From the NCBI GenBank assembly GCA_039924845.1, contig JBDTAC010000089.1:1-64000 (forward strand): a stretch of DNA of 64,000 nucleotides. Direction: 5' to 3'. This stretch comes from Bacteroidia bacterium. Lineage in GTDB: Bacteria > Bacteroidota > Bacteroidia > DATLTG01. Every line of letters begins with the position of its first letter. Position 1 is the first letter of the stretch. Positions 27,225-37,041 of the stretch are shown here, one piece after another. The notes under the pieces were generated by a model that did no database searches, had not been told where the DNA came from, and was given only the letters and a program-made list of their open reading frames with translations. Both the position numbers and the translations under genes were made by a program.

Positions 27225-27950
27225 ATGCTGTTAAGAACTGAGAATTTAGTCAAAAAATACAAACACCGTACCGTAGCAAAAAATGTTTCGGTAGAGGTGA
27301 AGCAAGGAGAAATAGTAGGTTTGCTCGGTCCAAACGGCGCTGGCAAAACAACTTCTTTTTACATGATTGTGGGAATGATAAAACCCAATTCTGGAAGTAT
27401 TTTTTTGGATGATAAAGACATTACCTCAGAGCCGATGTACAAGCGTGCTCAACTCGGAATTGGTTATTTGGCGCAGGAAGCATCCATTTTTAGGAAATTA
27501 AGTGTAGAAGATAATATTCTCGCGGTGCTTGAAATGACGAAGCTTACAGAAGATCAACAACGTGAAAAATTAGAATCTTTGTTGGACGAATTTGGATTAC
27601 AACACATTCGGAGTAGCCGCGGCGATTTACTTTCGGGCGGCGAACGCAGAAGAACCGAAATTGCAAGATGTTTGGCTGTAAATCCTCATTTTATTTTGTT
27701 GGACGAACCTTTTGCAGGCGTTGATCCGATTGCTGTAGAAGACATTCAAGAAATTATTTCGAAACTCAAAGATAAAAATATTGGTATTTTAATTACCGAT
27801 CACAATGTGCACGAAACATTAGATATTACTGATAGAGCGTATTTACTTTTTGAAGGAAGTATTTTAAAATCGGGAACAGCCGAAGAATTGGCTGCAGACG
27901 AGCAAGTACGAAGAGTTTATCTTGGTAAAAATTTCGAATTGCGGAAATAA
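27225..27950 (+). CDS. lptB: LPS export ABC transporter ATP-binding protein LptB
   Basis: 241 aa from ATG 27225 ([22 protein letters not shown]). Walker [11 protein letters not shown]-loop [18 protein letters not shown] (the LptB/LivF-like form), signature LSGGERRR, Walker [14 protein letters not shown] and switch His in [12 protein letters not shown] are intact. It powers extraction of LPS from the inner membrane by LptFG. The TTG at 27210 within a palindrome copy is a possible but less likely start. The stop TAA (27948-27950) falls inside another palindrome-like stretch. Confidence 0.93.
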   Translation: MLLRTENLVKKYKHRTVAKNVSVEVKQGEIVGLLGPNGAGKTTSFYMIVGMIKPNSGSIFLDDKDITSEPMYKRAQLGIGYLAQEASIFRKLSVEDNILAVLEMTKLTEDQQREKLESLLDEFGLQHIRSSRGDLLSGGERRRTEIARCLAVNPHFILLDEPFAGVDPIAVEDIQEIISKLKDKNIGILITDHNVHETLDITDRAYLLFEGSILKSGTAEELAADEQVRRVYLGKNFELRK

Positions 27951-27966
27951 TTTTTCAAAAACACGA

Positions 27967-27987
27967 TCAAAAAATTATTTTTTCAAA
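27967..27987. repeat. Dispersed AT palindrome copy
   Basis: TCAAAAAATTATTTTTTCAAA-like copy between the stops of lptB and the convergent purS gene; a partial copy (27943-27958) just before it includes the lptB stop. Confidence 0.65.
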
Positions 27988-28004
27988 GCCTCAATAAAAC
28001 AGAA

Positions 28005-28256
28005 TTAAATTGCAGCAATTTTGATTTCGTAGCTTTCCATAATTTGATTCGCCAATAATTTTTTGCAGGCTTCAGTTACTTTCACATTCGCAGTTTCCAA
28101 CGACTCTGCTTCAATTTCTAAACTGATATGTTTTCCGATACGCACATTTTCGATTTCGGGTAAACCTAAATTTTTCATACTTCCGCTTACGGCTTTTCCT
28201 TGTGGATCCAACAATGCCTTCAATGGCATCACATCTATTTCGGCTTTAAATTTCAT
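28005..28256 (-). CDS. purS: Phosphoribosylformylglycinamidine synthase subunit PurS
   Basis: 83 aa, the usual PurS length (MKFKAEIDVMPLKALLDPQGKAVSGSMKNLGLPEIENVRIGKHI). PurS bridges PurL and PurQ in the fourth step of purine synthesis in organisms with split enzymes. Neither purL nor purQ is nearby. The first 11 bases overlap the end of pssA, so the two are probably co-transcribed. Confidence 0.92.
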   Translation of the reverse strand: MKFKAEIDVMPLKALLDPQGKAVSGSMKNLGLPEIENVRIGKHISLEIEAESLETANVKVTEACKKLLANQIMESYEIKIAAI

Positions 28257-28962
28257 TTGGTTTCAAAAATTTATTGTTTATCAACGAAAAAATAAGGTAC
28301 AAAAATAAGATAATTGGGATGCCGACAAAGCGACAAATTATCAACAACAAAAGAGAAATACCGAGAAATACAAAACGCAAAGAATTATTTTTGAAGGAGA
28401 AATCTTTGAATTTCAGCGCAAACAAAGGAATTTCAGCAATCAATAAATACGACATCAGTGCGGTAAAAATGATCAGAAAAAAAACATTTAAAAAAATATT
28501 TGTCCACATAATGCCCGCCCAATGCGCCTGATATTGCATGATGAGCGGAAATGAAGCAACGAGAATGGCGTTGGCAGGCGTTGGTACGCCGATAAAAGAA
28601 TTTGTTTGACGCGTATCTAAATTAAATTTCGCTAAGCGGATAGCCGAGAAAACGGTGATGACAAAGGCAAAAAATGGAAGAAGCGGATAATTGCCGAGCA
28701 AAGCGCGATTAAATAATTCGAATAAAATAACGCCTGGCGTTACGCCAAAAGTAACCATGTCGGCGAGTGAATCCAATTGTTTTCCGATTTCGGAATGAAC
28801 GTTTAAAACGCGTGCCAACAAGCCATCTAAAAAATCGAAAATGGCCGCTAAACCAATCATTGCGGCTGCCCATTCTAAATAACCGCTAAACGAAAATACA
28901 ATGGCTAAACATCCGCAAAATAAATTTAAAGAAGTAACAAAATTCGGAATGTGTTTGGTCAT
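28246..28962 (-). CDS. pssA: CDP-diacylglycerol-serine O-phosphatidyltransferase
   Basis: 238 aa with about six to eight membrane segments. The CDP-alcohol phosphotransferase motif D-x2-D-G-x2-A-R-x8-G-x3-D-x3-D is complete (FDFLDGLLARVLNVHSEIGKQLDSLADMV, about 42-70). Start MTKHIPNFVTSLNLFCGCLAIVFS is typical for PssA. It makes phosphatidylserine, precursor of phosphatidylethanolamine. It overlaps the upstream acyltransferase by 4 bases and purS by 11. Confidence 0.92.
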   Translation of the reverse strand: MTKHIPNFVTSLNLFCGCLAIVFSFSGYLEWAAAMIGLAAIFDFLDGLLARVLNVHSEIGKQLDSLADMVTFGVTPGVILFELFNRALLGNYPLLPFFAFVITVFSAIRLAKFNLDTRQTNSFIGVPTPANAILVASFPLIMQYQAHWAGIMWTNIFLNVFFLIIFTALMSYLLIAEIPLFALKFKDFSFKNNSLRFVFLGISLLLLIICRFVGIPIILFLYLIFSLINNKFLKPNEI

Positions 28963-30080
28963 AATGAATGACGTTGTGGGTAAAATTTATTTTTTAATTG
29001 TAGAAAAAATTTCTCAAAATATTCATAACTTATTGCTGAAACGATTACTGTTACTGCAAAAATAAGCACCGATTTTAAAATAAAAAATGCGATAGATGAA
29101 TTTTCAAAATTGTATTCTGCTGCAAGTTTACTAAAAATTGTAATGACAATACCATGATAACAATAGAGTCCGAAAGAAATCTTTCCGAGGTAATTAATAA
29201 CGTTTGAAAAATTATTTTTTTGAAGTGTCTTTTTTCGAAAAGATTGATCAAAAATAATGAGTGCAAATAGCGTTGAGAAAATTAATTTTTCAAACACAAT
29301 CATCCACATATTGGAATAAAAGCGATCGTAAAAAAAAATATTTAGGATTAACAAAAAATAGATCGCAGAAAAATAATTTTTCGAAATGCTTTTCAAAAAA
29401 ACAAAAATTTTATTTTTTCGAAAAGCGCTTATTGCGAAAAGCGAACCAATTGCAAAATCAGCCATTACGCTGAATGAGTGAAAATAAAGCATTGCACTAT
29501 TGTTGCTGAAATAATATCTAAAAAAAAGAGAAAAAACAAGAATCAAAAAACAAATTTTGACAGCATGGTTGGAAAAGAATTTCAAGGTTAAAGACCAAAA
29601 AATATAAAATTGTTCTTCCACGGCGATAGACCATAAAAATACGAGGAAAAATAGAAAATCAGCTCCATGTTTTACGATGTAAAAGTTGAGCGTAAAAGAT
29701 AAAAAATATATTAAGGAAGGCAGTGGATGTGCAGAATTTGAAAAATAAAAAGAAGCCGAAAATCCAATTAATACAATTAAGAAATAGAGTGGCCAAATGC
29801 GCAGCGTGCGTCTGAAAAAAAAATTTTTCCAATCGAAATTTTGGTAAAAATAATTTTCTTCAAAAATAATCCATGTGATGAGAAAGCCTGATAATACAAA
29901 GAAAAAATCGAGTCCGAGGAAACCACAACGCGCATGATTTGTCAAAAAAAGAATCCAAGAAGACGCAGAAGTTCCGCTTTTCAACACAAAAATGTGAGAA
30001 ATAAAAACCATTAAAAACGCACAAAAACGAAGTGCATTTAAACGGTCGAAATATTTTTTTTTGAAATTGTCCAATTCCAT
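28959..30080 (-). CDS. Acyltransferase family 3 (OafA/YrhL type)
   Basis: 373 aa from ATG 30080 (MELDNFKKKYFDRLNALRFCAFLMVFISH). About ten membrane segments, the conserved His in FISH and the motif LWSIAVEEQFYIFWSL. A GTG at 30095 would add MPNKS, but it lies close to the likely transcription start, so the ATG is preferred. Several palindrome copies lie within (29201-29225, about 29277-29300 and about 29360-29415), one coding LQKNNFSN. O-acylation of a surface glycan is likely; overlap with pssA suggests co-transcription. Confidence 0.85.
   Translation of the reverse strand: MELDNFKKKYFDRLNALRFCAFLMVFISHIFVLKSGTSASSWILFLTNHARCGFLGLDFFFVLSGFLITWIIFEENYFYQNFDWKNFFFRRTLRIWPLYFLIVLIGFSASFYFSNSAHPLPSLIYFLSFTLNFYIVKHGADFLFFLVFLWSIAVEEQFYIFWSLTLKFFSNHAVKICFLILVFSLFFRYYFSNNSAMLYFHSFSVMADFAIGSLFAISAFRKNKIFVFLKSISKNYFSAIYFLLILNIFFYDRFYSNMWMIVFEKLIFSTLFALIIFDQSFRKKTLQKNNFSNVINYLGKISFGLYCYHGIVITIFSKLAAEYNFENSSIAFFILKSVLIFAVTVIVSAISYEYFEKFFLQLKNKFYPQRHSL
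29201..29225. repeat. Dispersed AT palindrome copy inside a coding region
   Basis: Read in the acyltransferase frame on the minus strand it codes LQKNNFSN at a loop between hydrophobic segments. Confidence 0.65.
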
Positions 30081-30192
30081 TGATTTATTGGGCACAAATT
30101 ACATTGTTTTGTCCTTTCCTTGCAATTTTATTATCATTTTTATGTTATTGAAAATTACTTGTTTGGTGGATTTCAAAAAAAAACTTAATTTT

Positions 30193-31299
30193 ATGGGTTA
30201 TATGAGGTACAAAAAAATAATTTTCGGTTTGCTGAGTGTTACAGTTTTTTGCGAACCGGCTTTTCTTAATGCGCAAAGCAATGCTCCCAAATACAGCAAT
30301 GAATTTTTAGCTGTTGGAGTAGGGGCGAGGGCTTTGGGAATGGGCAATGCGTATGTTGCTATTTCGGATGATATCACTTCCGGATATTGGAATCCAGCGG
30401 GTTTGTTAGGCATCAAGAGCAATGCGCAGTTATCATTGATGCATGCGGAATATTTTGCAGGAATTGCCAAGTACGATTACGCAGGTTTTGCGGTACGTGT
30501 GGACAGCAGCAGTGTTTTAGCGTTCAGTGCAGTTCGTTTTGGGGTAGATAATATTGCCAATACTACTGATTTAATTGATGCGAACGGTTTTGTGAATTAC
30601 GACAACATTACATCTTTTTCGGCGGCGGATTATGCTTTTTTATTTTCTTATACGAAACAATTGGGTATACCTGGATTGCGAATTGGCGCAAATGCAAAAG
30701 TGATTCGTCGAATTGTAGGCAGTTTTGCTGGAGCTTGGGGTTTCGGTTTAGATGCCGGCGCGCAATACGATTATAAAAAATGGAAATTCGGACTGATGGC
30801 ACGCGATATTACCAGTACTTTCAACGCTTGGAGTTATAATTTAAGCAGCGATATGCAAACGGTTTTTCAAGAAACTGGAAATGAGATCCCTCAAAATGGA
30901 TTAGAAATAACGCTTCCGCGAGTCATTCTTGGAGCAGCACGAAAAAATTATTTTTACCACAATAAAATTTCTTTACTGACGGAATTGGATGTGGATTTAA
31001 CGTTTGACGGTAGAAGAAATGTGCTTTTCAGTGGAGAACCAATGAGTGCCGATCCGCATATTGGTTTTGAACTTGGCTATTTAGATATGATTTTTTTACG
31101 TGCCGGAATCAATAATATACAAGAAAGCACCGATATTAACGGCTTGCCGGTAACCAATATTCAGCCAAATATGGGCGTGGGGATTAAAATAAAAGCGTTT
31201 ACGATTGATTATGCTTTGTCCAATATCGGCAGCACCGGTGTGGGTTTGTATTCCAATATTTTTTCATTGAAATTTGATATTAATAAAATACCGAAGTGA
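30193..31299 (+). CDS. PorV/PorQ family outer-membrane protein (T9SS)
   Basis: 368 aa from ATG 30193 (or 30202, MRYKK). Signal peptide ending FLNAQ, then the hallmark NEFLAVGVGARALGMGNAYVAISDDITSGYWNPAGL and a FadL-like beta-barrel. PorV is the outer-membrane shuttle that brings T9SS cargo to the sortase; PorQ is related. The ORF can be extended to 30061, but that part overlaps the divergent acyltransferase gene. Its stop overlaps the next start (GTGA), coupling it to a C25-type sortase-like gene, which strengthens the T9SS assignment. Confidence 0.85.
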   Translation: MGYMRYKKIIFGLLSVTVFCEPAFLNAQSNAPKYSNEFLAVGVGARALGMGNAYVAISDDITSGYWNPAGLLGIKSNAQLSLMHAEYFAGIAKYDYAGFAVRVDSSSVLAFSAVRFGVDNIANTTDLIDANGFVNYDNITSFSAADYAFLFSYTKQLGIPGLRIGANAKVIRRIVGSFAGAWGFGLDAGAQYDYKKWKFGLMARDITSTFNAWSYNLSSDMQTVFQETGNEIPQNGLEITLPRVILGAARKNYFYHNKISLLTELDVDLTFDGRRNVLFSGEPMSADPHIGFELGYLDMIFLRAGINNIQESTDINGLPVTNIQPNMGVGIKIKAFTIDYALSNIGSTGVGLYSNIFSLKFDINKIPK

Positions 31300-34200
31300 T
31301 AAAGAAATTTTTACTAACGTTTTTTTTATTGATTTCCGCTACCGGATTATTTGCCCAAACGTTCGGTAACGAGTGGATTAATTATTCTCAAAAATATTAC
31401 AAAATAAAAATTAGCTCGGATGGAGTGTATCGTGTAGATTCTACCACACTTGCCAATGCTGGCATTCCGCTTAACACCATTCATCCTAAAAATTTTCAAA
31501 TTTTTGCGAAAGGAATCGAACAATATATTTATTGTTCAGATGCCGGCAGCGTATTTAAAAATGGCGATTATTTAGAGTTTTATGCACAACACAACGATGG
31601 CACTTTTGATTCTTTAGCCTATTCTAATATTCCCTATTTGCCCAATCCTTATTACAGTTTATTTAACGATACCGCCACTTATTTTTTAACGTGGAATTCT
31701 TCGTTAACTAACAAAAGAATGTCTGTGCAAACAGATACCGCATTTTCCTTATATACGCCCTCGAACTATTTTTTTAAGGAATCTGTTTATGACAATCCGG
31801 TTGTTTATTACAGTGGACAAACCTATGATTTGGGTACCGATGCTGCGACTGATCCGCATTATACTACTTCTGAAGGATGGTTTGATAACGAAATAGACTT
31901 AGGAACCTCTGGAACACAATCGCTGGATTTGTCTTATCCATTCATTAGCGGACCTGCTGCTGCTGCAAAGGAAGTGTTGTTTGGCGAATCTCAATCATCT
32001 GCGTTTACTTCGGCAGATCATCACATCCAAATTCAATTTCATACCAATTCTGGAAGTACGCTAATGTTGGAGGATACTACTTTTTATGGGTATGCGCAAA
32101 ATCAATATTCATTTTCAATTTTAGCTTCTAATTTAGGAAGCAATGCTAATTTTATGCTTACGAGTGTTTCTGACCCTGGTTTTGTTTCGAATCGTTTGGC
32201 TATTGGATATGTTTATGTGAAGTATTCGCACTTGCCTGATATGGAAGGAAAATCCTCTTTTAGCTTTATAGTTCCGAACACATTGCAAGCAAAATCGTAT
32301 CTTAATTTTGGAGATTTTTCTGCAAGCTCAATTCCGATATTGTATGATTTAACAAACCATTCACGTATTGCCGTTATCCAAAATGGAAGTAATTATCAAA
32401 CGCTCATTATCAATTCAGGCGGAGAAAAAAAATGTTTTTTAACATCCGATAATCAAATCCAAAAAATTAATTTTTTGAAGCCGGTAAATTCGAATGGAAA
32501 TTTTACCAATTTCTCTACAATAACTGCCGATTCGGCTTATATAATTGTGAGTCATCCGAGTTTATATTCAGCAGTAAGCAATTATGTGTCGTACCGTAGT
32601 TTCGATCCGAATGGAGGTCATTTTAATGTGGTGTATGCAGATGTAAATGAATTGTATGATCAATTTGCTTATGGTATTGATAAAGATCCATTGTCTATTC
32701 GGAATTTCTGTAATTATGCCATTAACAAATGGCCCGGAAAACCAAAATATTTATTTTTAATCGGAAAAGGAATACATTCTGCACTTTTCCGACAAGATAC
32801 ATCCAGTTACAATCATACGTTGGTTCCTTCTTTCGGAAACCCTTCTTCGGATATTTTATTTACCTCTGGGTTAAATGGGACTTTTTTACAACCTGCTATT
32901 CCTACAGGGAGGTTGGCTGCTAACGTTGCGAGTGATGTAACAGCTTATCTCAACAAAGTGAAGCAATTTGAAACGGCTCCTGCTGCGCTGTGGAAAAAAC
33001 AAATATTGCATTTTGGAGGAGGTTCAAGTGCTGGAGAACAAGCGCTGTATGCCTCTTATTTGAATAATTATAAAAACATTATTCAAGGAACTTTTTTTGG
33101 TGGATATGTACATACATTTTTAAAAACAACATCTGCTCCGATACAAATTACAATTTCAGATTCAGTGAAAAGCCTGATTAACAATGGAGTTTCTATAATG
33201 ACGTTTTTCGGACATGCATCAGGCGGGAACTTCGATCAAAATTTAGATGTCCCTTCTGCCTATAACAATACAGGAAAATATCCCATGTTGATTGCTAATT
33301 CCTGTTTTGCTGGAGATATCTTTCAGCCACTTGGACAAAGTTATTCTAGCACCAGCGAAAGTTTTGTGTTGATTCCGCAAAAAGGCACTATCGGATTTCT
33401 TGCCAATGTGGAATTGGGGGTGAGCTATGCTTTAGATGATTACTCAAATCAGTTGTACAAAAACATCACTTATCAAAATTATGGAGGAAGTATTGGAAAC
33501 GATATTCAGAAAACCATTACTGCTATTCAAGGAACAGGCATAGATCCTTACATTAGTTTTACTTGTTCAGAAATGACGCTTCACGGAGATCCTGCCATCG
33601 TAGTTAATTCTCCTGCCTTACCCGATTATGCGGTAAGCGATTCAAGTCTTTATTTTTCACCACAAAATATAACAACTCAGATAGATTCTTTTCAAGTGCA
33701 TGTGGTCATTTCTAACAACGGAAAAGCTATCAATACGCCAGTTACGGTAAATGTGAATCGTATTTTTCCGGATAATTCGACGCAACTTTACACGCGTATA
33801 CTTCCGAATATTTATTATCAAGATACACTCTCTATTACGATGCCGGTAAACAAAATAAAAGGTGCCGGATTAAATAAATTTGAAGTGATGGTGGATCCTG
33901 CTAATTTAATCAACGAGATTACGAAATCCAATAATAGTATTGGGAATGGAAATATCAATAATCCTGCTGTTCCAACGCTCATTACTTCTGGCGACATTAT
34001 TCCGATTTATCCTTATCAATTTGCCATTATACCCAACGATACGGCAACCTTGAAAGCATCTACCGGAAACCCTTTTGCACCAGTCAGAAAATATATTTTT
34101 CAAATAGATACAACAGATACTTATAACAGTCCATTTGCCAGAGCGCAAGTGATAACAAGTGCTGGAGGCGTTGTAAATGCGTATCAAAAAAGCTGGTCAT

Positions 34201-36407
34201 TTAATTTAGTTTCTCCAACTCCAAATAAATCAACAAAACTCCTTTTTCAAGACAGTACCGTATATTATTGGCGCGTCAAGCGCGATACTTCAGATACGAA
34301 GGATTATCCTTGGCAAGAAAGCTCTTTCCAATTCATTACTGGCAAAAGAGGTTGGGAGCAAGCACATTATTTCCAATTTAAAAACGATGGTTATAATTAC
34401 ATCAAATACAATCGTCCGATGCGTCGATTCGATTTTACGCCTACTGGAAAAACATTGGAATGTGATAATTACGGGCAAATTCCTCCAAACTACAATCTCA
34501 CCCAATTGTATGGTGTTGAATATAAATTAGATTTGAGTTTAGCTGATTATGGTGGTTGTGGAGTTACTCCTGGCATTATGATTGCTGTTATTGATCCTGT
34601 TTCACTTATTCCCTGGGGAACGCATTACATTGATAATACCACTTCGCCAGCAACGGATAATAATCCAACCCACAGTTTCGGAAACGTAAATAATTTAGGT
34701 GCTTGTCGAGCTCGTGTAGAATATTATTTTGAGTTTCAACAAAGTGACCCTATTCAAATGAAGAGTTTGGCAACGATGCTCGCGGATTCCGTTCCGAACG
34801 GTTATTATATTTTGGCGTATTCCTGGATTCAAGGGAAATGCCAATCATTTTCAGATCCCTCTGCTTACACTGCTTTGCAAAATATAGGAATGGCAAACGT
34901 ACATTCTATTCCAGATACCTATCCTTTTATCTTTTTTACAAAGAAAGGAAGTCCAACCAGCTCCATTGAAATGGTGGGAGATTCTGCGAATGCTGCTTTA
35001 ACGCTTATTACAAATCTTACCAACAATAGCAGTTCTGGAAGTATTACAGGTCCGTTGATAGGTCCTTCTGCCCGTTGGGATTCGCTTGCTTGGCGGCAAC
35101 ACGCAGAGGAAAGCCCGACGGCAGACAGTGTCCGTTTGAACATCATTGGAATCAATCAAAATGGTATACAAACGGTACTAAGAAATAATATTTCGCCATC
35201 TTTTTCCAGTTTGAATTTATCGTTTATAAATCCAGTTACCTATCCCTATTTAATGTTGAATACATTTATGAAGGATACCATGAAGCATACACCCGGACAA
35301 CTAAATAAATGGCAAGTATTTTATGCTCCAGAACCAGAAGTAGCAATCAATCCTAATAAATATTTTAGTTTTCATGCAGATACTATCCAGCAAGGTGATT
35401 CACTCAAATTTAAAGTAGCGGTACAAAATATCAGTGAATTTAATATGGACAGTATGCTCGTTACGTATTGGGTGGTGGACAATGGAAATGCCATTCATCC
35501 GCTTGCATCGCAGATGACGCGTAAATTGCCAGCCGGCGATACCTTGATTAGCTCTGTAAAAGTTCCGACGACTAATTACGTGGGAATAAATAGTTTGTGG
35601 ATAGAAGTCAATCCATTGAGCCATCCGCAAACACGCTTAGAGCAATATCATTTTAACAACATTGCAAAAATTGCATTTTTTGTTGGCACGGATCATATCA
35701 ATCCGATTATGGATGTAACTTTTGATGGCGTCCATATTCTCAACAACGATATTGTTTCGGCAAAACCAAATATCTTAATAGGATTGAAAGATGAAAATAA
35801 ATTTTTGGCATTAAACGATACGTCTGATTTTGCCGTTTATATCCGAAACACCAATCAAGCCACATCGCAGCGCGTATATTTCGGACCGCAAATGACTTTT
35901 CAGAAAGCAGTATTGCCGAATAACAGTTGTAAAATTAATTATATGCCTTCTTTTTCTGGAGATGGAACGTATGAATTATCGGTGCAAGCGACAGACCGAT
36001 CGAGTAATTCATCTGGAACAAATAATTATAAAATAGATTTTCAGGTAATTAATAAACCGATGATTACCAATATGTTAAATTATCCAAATCCATTTTCTAC
36101 TTCTACTCGATTTGTCTTTACACTTACAGGTTCTGAAATTCCTCAAAACATCGAAATACAAATCATGACTATCACTGGGAAAATTGTGAAAGAAATTTCA
36201 GCATCCGAATTAGGTTCTTTACACATTGGCAGGAATATTACAGAATACGCTTGGAATGGGAAAGATGAATTTGGCGATCGCTTAGCGAATGGCGTTTATC
36301 TATACCGTGTGATTACGCAACTGAACGGGAGCGAAATGCAAAATATGCAAACCGATGCTGATAAGTATTTCACGAAAGGATTTGGTAAAATGTATTTGAT
36401 TCATTAA
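31296..36407 (+). CDS. C25 (gingipain-like) peptidase, PorU2-type T9SS sortase candidate
   Basis: 1703 aa from GTG 31296 with a signal peptide (MIKKFLLTFFLLISATGLFAQ). The C25 domain has the catalytic His640 (FFGHASG) and Cys670 (ANSCFAG); an N-terminal beta domain precedes it (EWINYSQKYYKIKISSDGVYRVD). Long Ig-like/CARDB-like stretches follow, and a type A sorting domain closes it (about 1615-1703: NYPNPFSTSTRF ... NGVYLYRVIT). PorU cleaves cargo sorting domains and attaches A-LPS at the surface. The length and its own sorting domain fit the larger PorU2 form better than classical PorU. A palindrome copy codes IQKINFLKP (32460-32480). Confidence 0.85.
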   Translation: MIKKFLLTFFLLISATGLFAQTFGNEWINYSQKYYKIKISSDGVYRVDSTTLANAGIPLNTIHPKNFQIFAKGIEQYIYCSDAGSVFKNGDYLEFYAQHNDGTFDSLAYSNIPYLPNPYYSLFNDTATYFLTWNSSLTNKRMSVQTDTAFSLYTPSNYFFKESVYDNPVVYYSGQTYDLGTDAATDPHYTTSEGWFDNEIDLGTSGTQSLDLSYPFISGPAAAAKEVLFGESQSSAFTSADHHIQIQFHTNSGSTLMLEDTTFYGYAQNQYSFSILASNLGSNANFMLTSVSDPGFVSNRLAIGYVYVKYSHLPDMEGKSSFSFIVPNTLQAKSYLNFGDFSASSIPILYDLTNHSRIAVIQNGSNYQTLIINSGGEKKCFLTSDNQIQKINFLKPVNSNGNFTNFSTITADSAYIIVSHPSLYSAVSNYVSYRSFDPNGGHFNVVYADVNELYDQFAYGIDKDPLSIRNFCNYAINKWPGKPKYLFLIGKGIHSALFRQDTSSYNHTLVPSFGNPSSDILFTSGLNGTFLQPAIPTGRLAANVASDVTAYLNKVKQFETAPAALWKKQILHFGGGSSAGEQALYASYLNNYKNIIQGTFFGGYVHTFLKTTSAPIQITISDSVKSLINNGVSIMTFFGHASGGNFDQNLDVPSAYNNTGKYPMLIANSCFAGDIFQPLGQSYSSTSESFVLIPQKGTIGFLANVELGVSYALDDYSNQLYKNITYQNYGGSIGNDIQKTITAIQGTGIDPYISFTCSEMTLHGDPAIVVNSPALPDYAVSDSSLYFSPQNITTQIDSFQVHVVISNNGKAINTPVTVNVNRIFPDNSTQLYTRILPNIYYQDTLSITMPVNKIKGAGLNKFEVMVDPANLINEITKSNNSIGNGNINNPAVPTLITSGDIIPIYPYQFAIIPNDTATLKASTGNPFAPVRKYIFQIDTTDTYNSPFARAQVITSAGGVVNAYQKSWSFNLVSPTPNKSTKLLFQDSTVYYWRVKRDTSDTKDYPWQESSFQFITGKRGWEQAHYFQFKNDGYNYIKYNRPMRRFDFTPTGKTLECDNYGQIPPNYNLTQLYGVEYKLDLSLADYGGCGVTPGIMIAVIDPVSLIPWGTHYIDNTTSPATDNNPTHSFGNVNNLGACRARVEYYFEFQQSDPIQMKSLATMLADSVPNGYYILAYSWIQGKCQSFSDPSAYTALQNIGMANVHSIPDTYPFIFFTKKGSPTSSIEMVGDSANAALTLITNLTNNSSSGSITGPLIGPSARWDSLAWRQHAEESPTADSVRLNIIGINQNGIQTVLRNNISPSFSSLNLSFINPVTYPYLMLNTFMKDTMKHTPGQLNKWQVFYAPEPEVAINPNKYFSFHADTIQQGDSLKFKVAVQNISEFNMDSMLVTYWVVDNGNAIHPLASQMTRKLPAGDTLISSVKVPTTNYVGINSLWIEVNPLSHPQTRLEQYHFNNIAKIAFFVGTDHINPIMDVTFDGVHILNNDIVSAKPNILIGLKDENKFLALNDTSDFAVYIRNTNQATSQRVYFGPQMTFQKAVLPNNSCKINYMPSFSGDGTYELSVQATDRSSNSSGTNNYKIDFQVINKPMITNMLNYPNPFSTSTRFVFTLTGSEIPQNIEIQIMTITGKIVKEISASELGSLHIGRNITEYAWNGKDEFGDRLANGVYLYRVITQLNGSEMQNMQTDADKYFTKGFGKMYLIH
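32460..32480. repeat. Dispersed AT palindrome copy inside a coding region
   Basis: Perfect core AAAAAATTAATTTTTT within the PorU2-like gene, between the N-terminal beta domain and the C25 domain. Confidence 0.6.
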
Positions 36408-36411
36408 GCAC

Positions 36412-36453
36412 AAAAAAAGGGTTTGAAAAATTAATTTTTCAAACCCTTTTTTT
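36412..36453. terminator. Two-way terminator, perfect 42-bp palindrome built on the AT repeat
   Basis: Seven A, GGGTTT, the core GAAAAATTAATTTTTC, AAACCC and seven T form a perfect palindrome centred at 36432/36433. It lies between the convergent PorU2-like and DUF6580 genes, giving a GC-clamped stem followed by a T run on both strands. Confidence 0.88.
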
Positions 36454-36464
36454 AATGAAAATAA

Positions 36465-37007
36465 TTACGCTTTTACTTTTGAAAGAATCGGAAATTTAAG
36501 TTGTGCGTAAAAGAAACTTCCGAATAATACAGCGTTGAAAAAAAGATCTCCGCAAACCGTTCTTCCAAAAAATGGAATTCCTGAAACGTAGGTGGTTAAT
36601 AATCCTGCTGATCCAGCCAGAAAACCTGTTTGTGCCCAAACTCCAAAATTGGTAATGGCAAAAAATAAAATAGAACTGAGTAACGACAAAGCAATAATGT
36701 TTCCTGCTTTCGTGGTGTTGCGCATTTGAATTCCAATAACCGAAATCAATGCAAAACTTCCGTAAACAAAAATCATTGTGTTGTGAAAGCCTGTTCCGCT
36801 GATTAATTGTAACATAACATCGCTTAAAAACATCGCCAATAAAGGAATTATAAAAGCTAATTTTTTATTTTCGAAACGCATTCCACCAAAAAGTGCAATG
36901 GCTCCAATAGGCGTAAAATTGTACGGATGCGGCAATAAACGAGTTAAAGCGGCTGCAAAAACAGCCGCAGAAATAAAAATAAAACGAGGGTTTACAATGG
37001 TTTTCAT
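36465..37007 (-). CDS. DUF6580 family membrane protein
   Basis: 180 aa with about five membrane segments and the conserved pieces RLLPHPYNFTPIGAIALFGGMRF and FFGRTVCGDLFFNAVLFGSFF. It resembles ECF-transporter S-component-like proteins in layout, but the function is unknown. A palindrome-like stretch (about 37013-37028) precedes its start, and it is 34 bases after the desaturase gene on the same strand. Confidence 0.8.
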   Translation of the reverse strand: MKTIVNPRFIFISAAVFAAALTRLLPHPYNFTPIGAIALFGGMRFENKKLAFIIPLLAMFLSDVMLQLISGTGFHNTMIFVYGSFALISVIGIQMRNTTKAGNIIALSLLSSILFFAITNFGVWAQTGFLAGSAGLLTTYVSGIPFFGRTVCGDLFFNAVLFGSFFYAQLKFPILSKVKA

Positions 37008-37041
37008 GATCGAAAAATTTATTTTTTAAAACATCAAAAAC

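Noticed and set aside
30061-30192. N-terminal extension of the PorV-like protein
   Set aside because: It overlaps the divergent acyltransferase start and would destroy the signal peptide.
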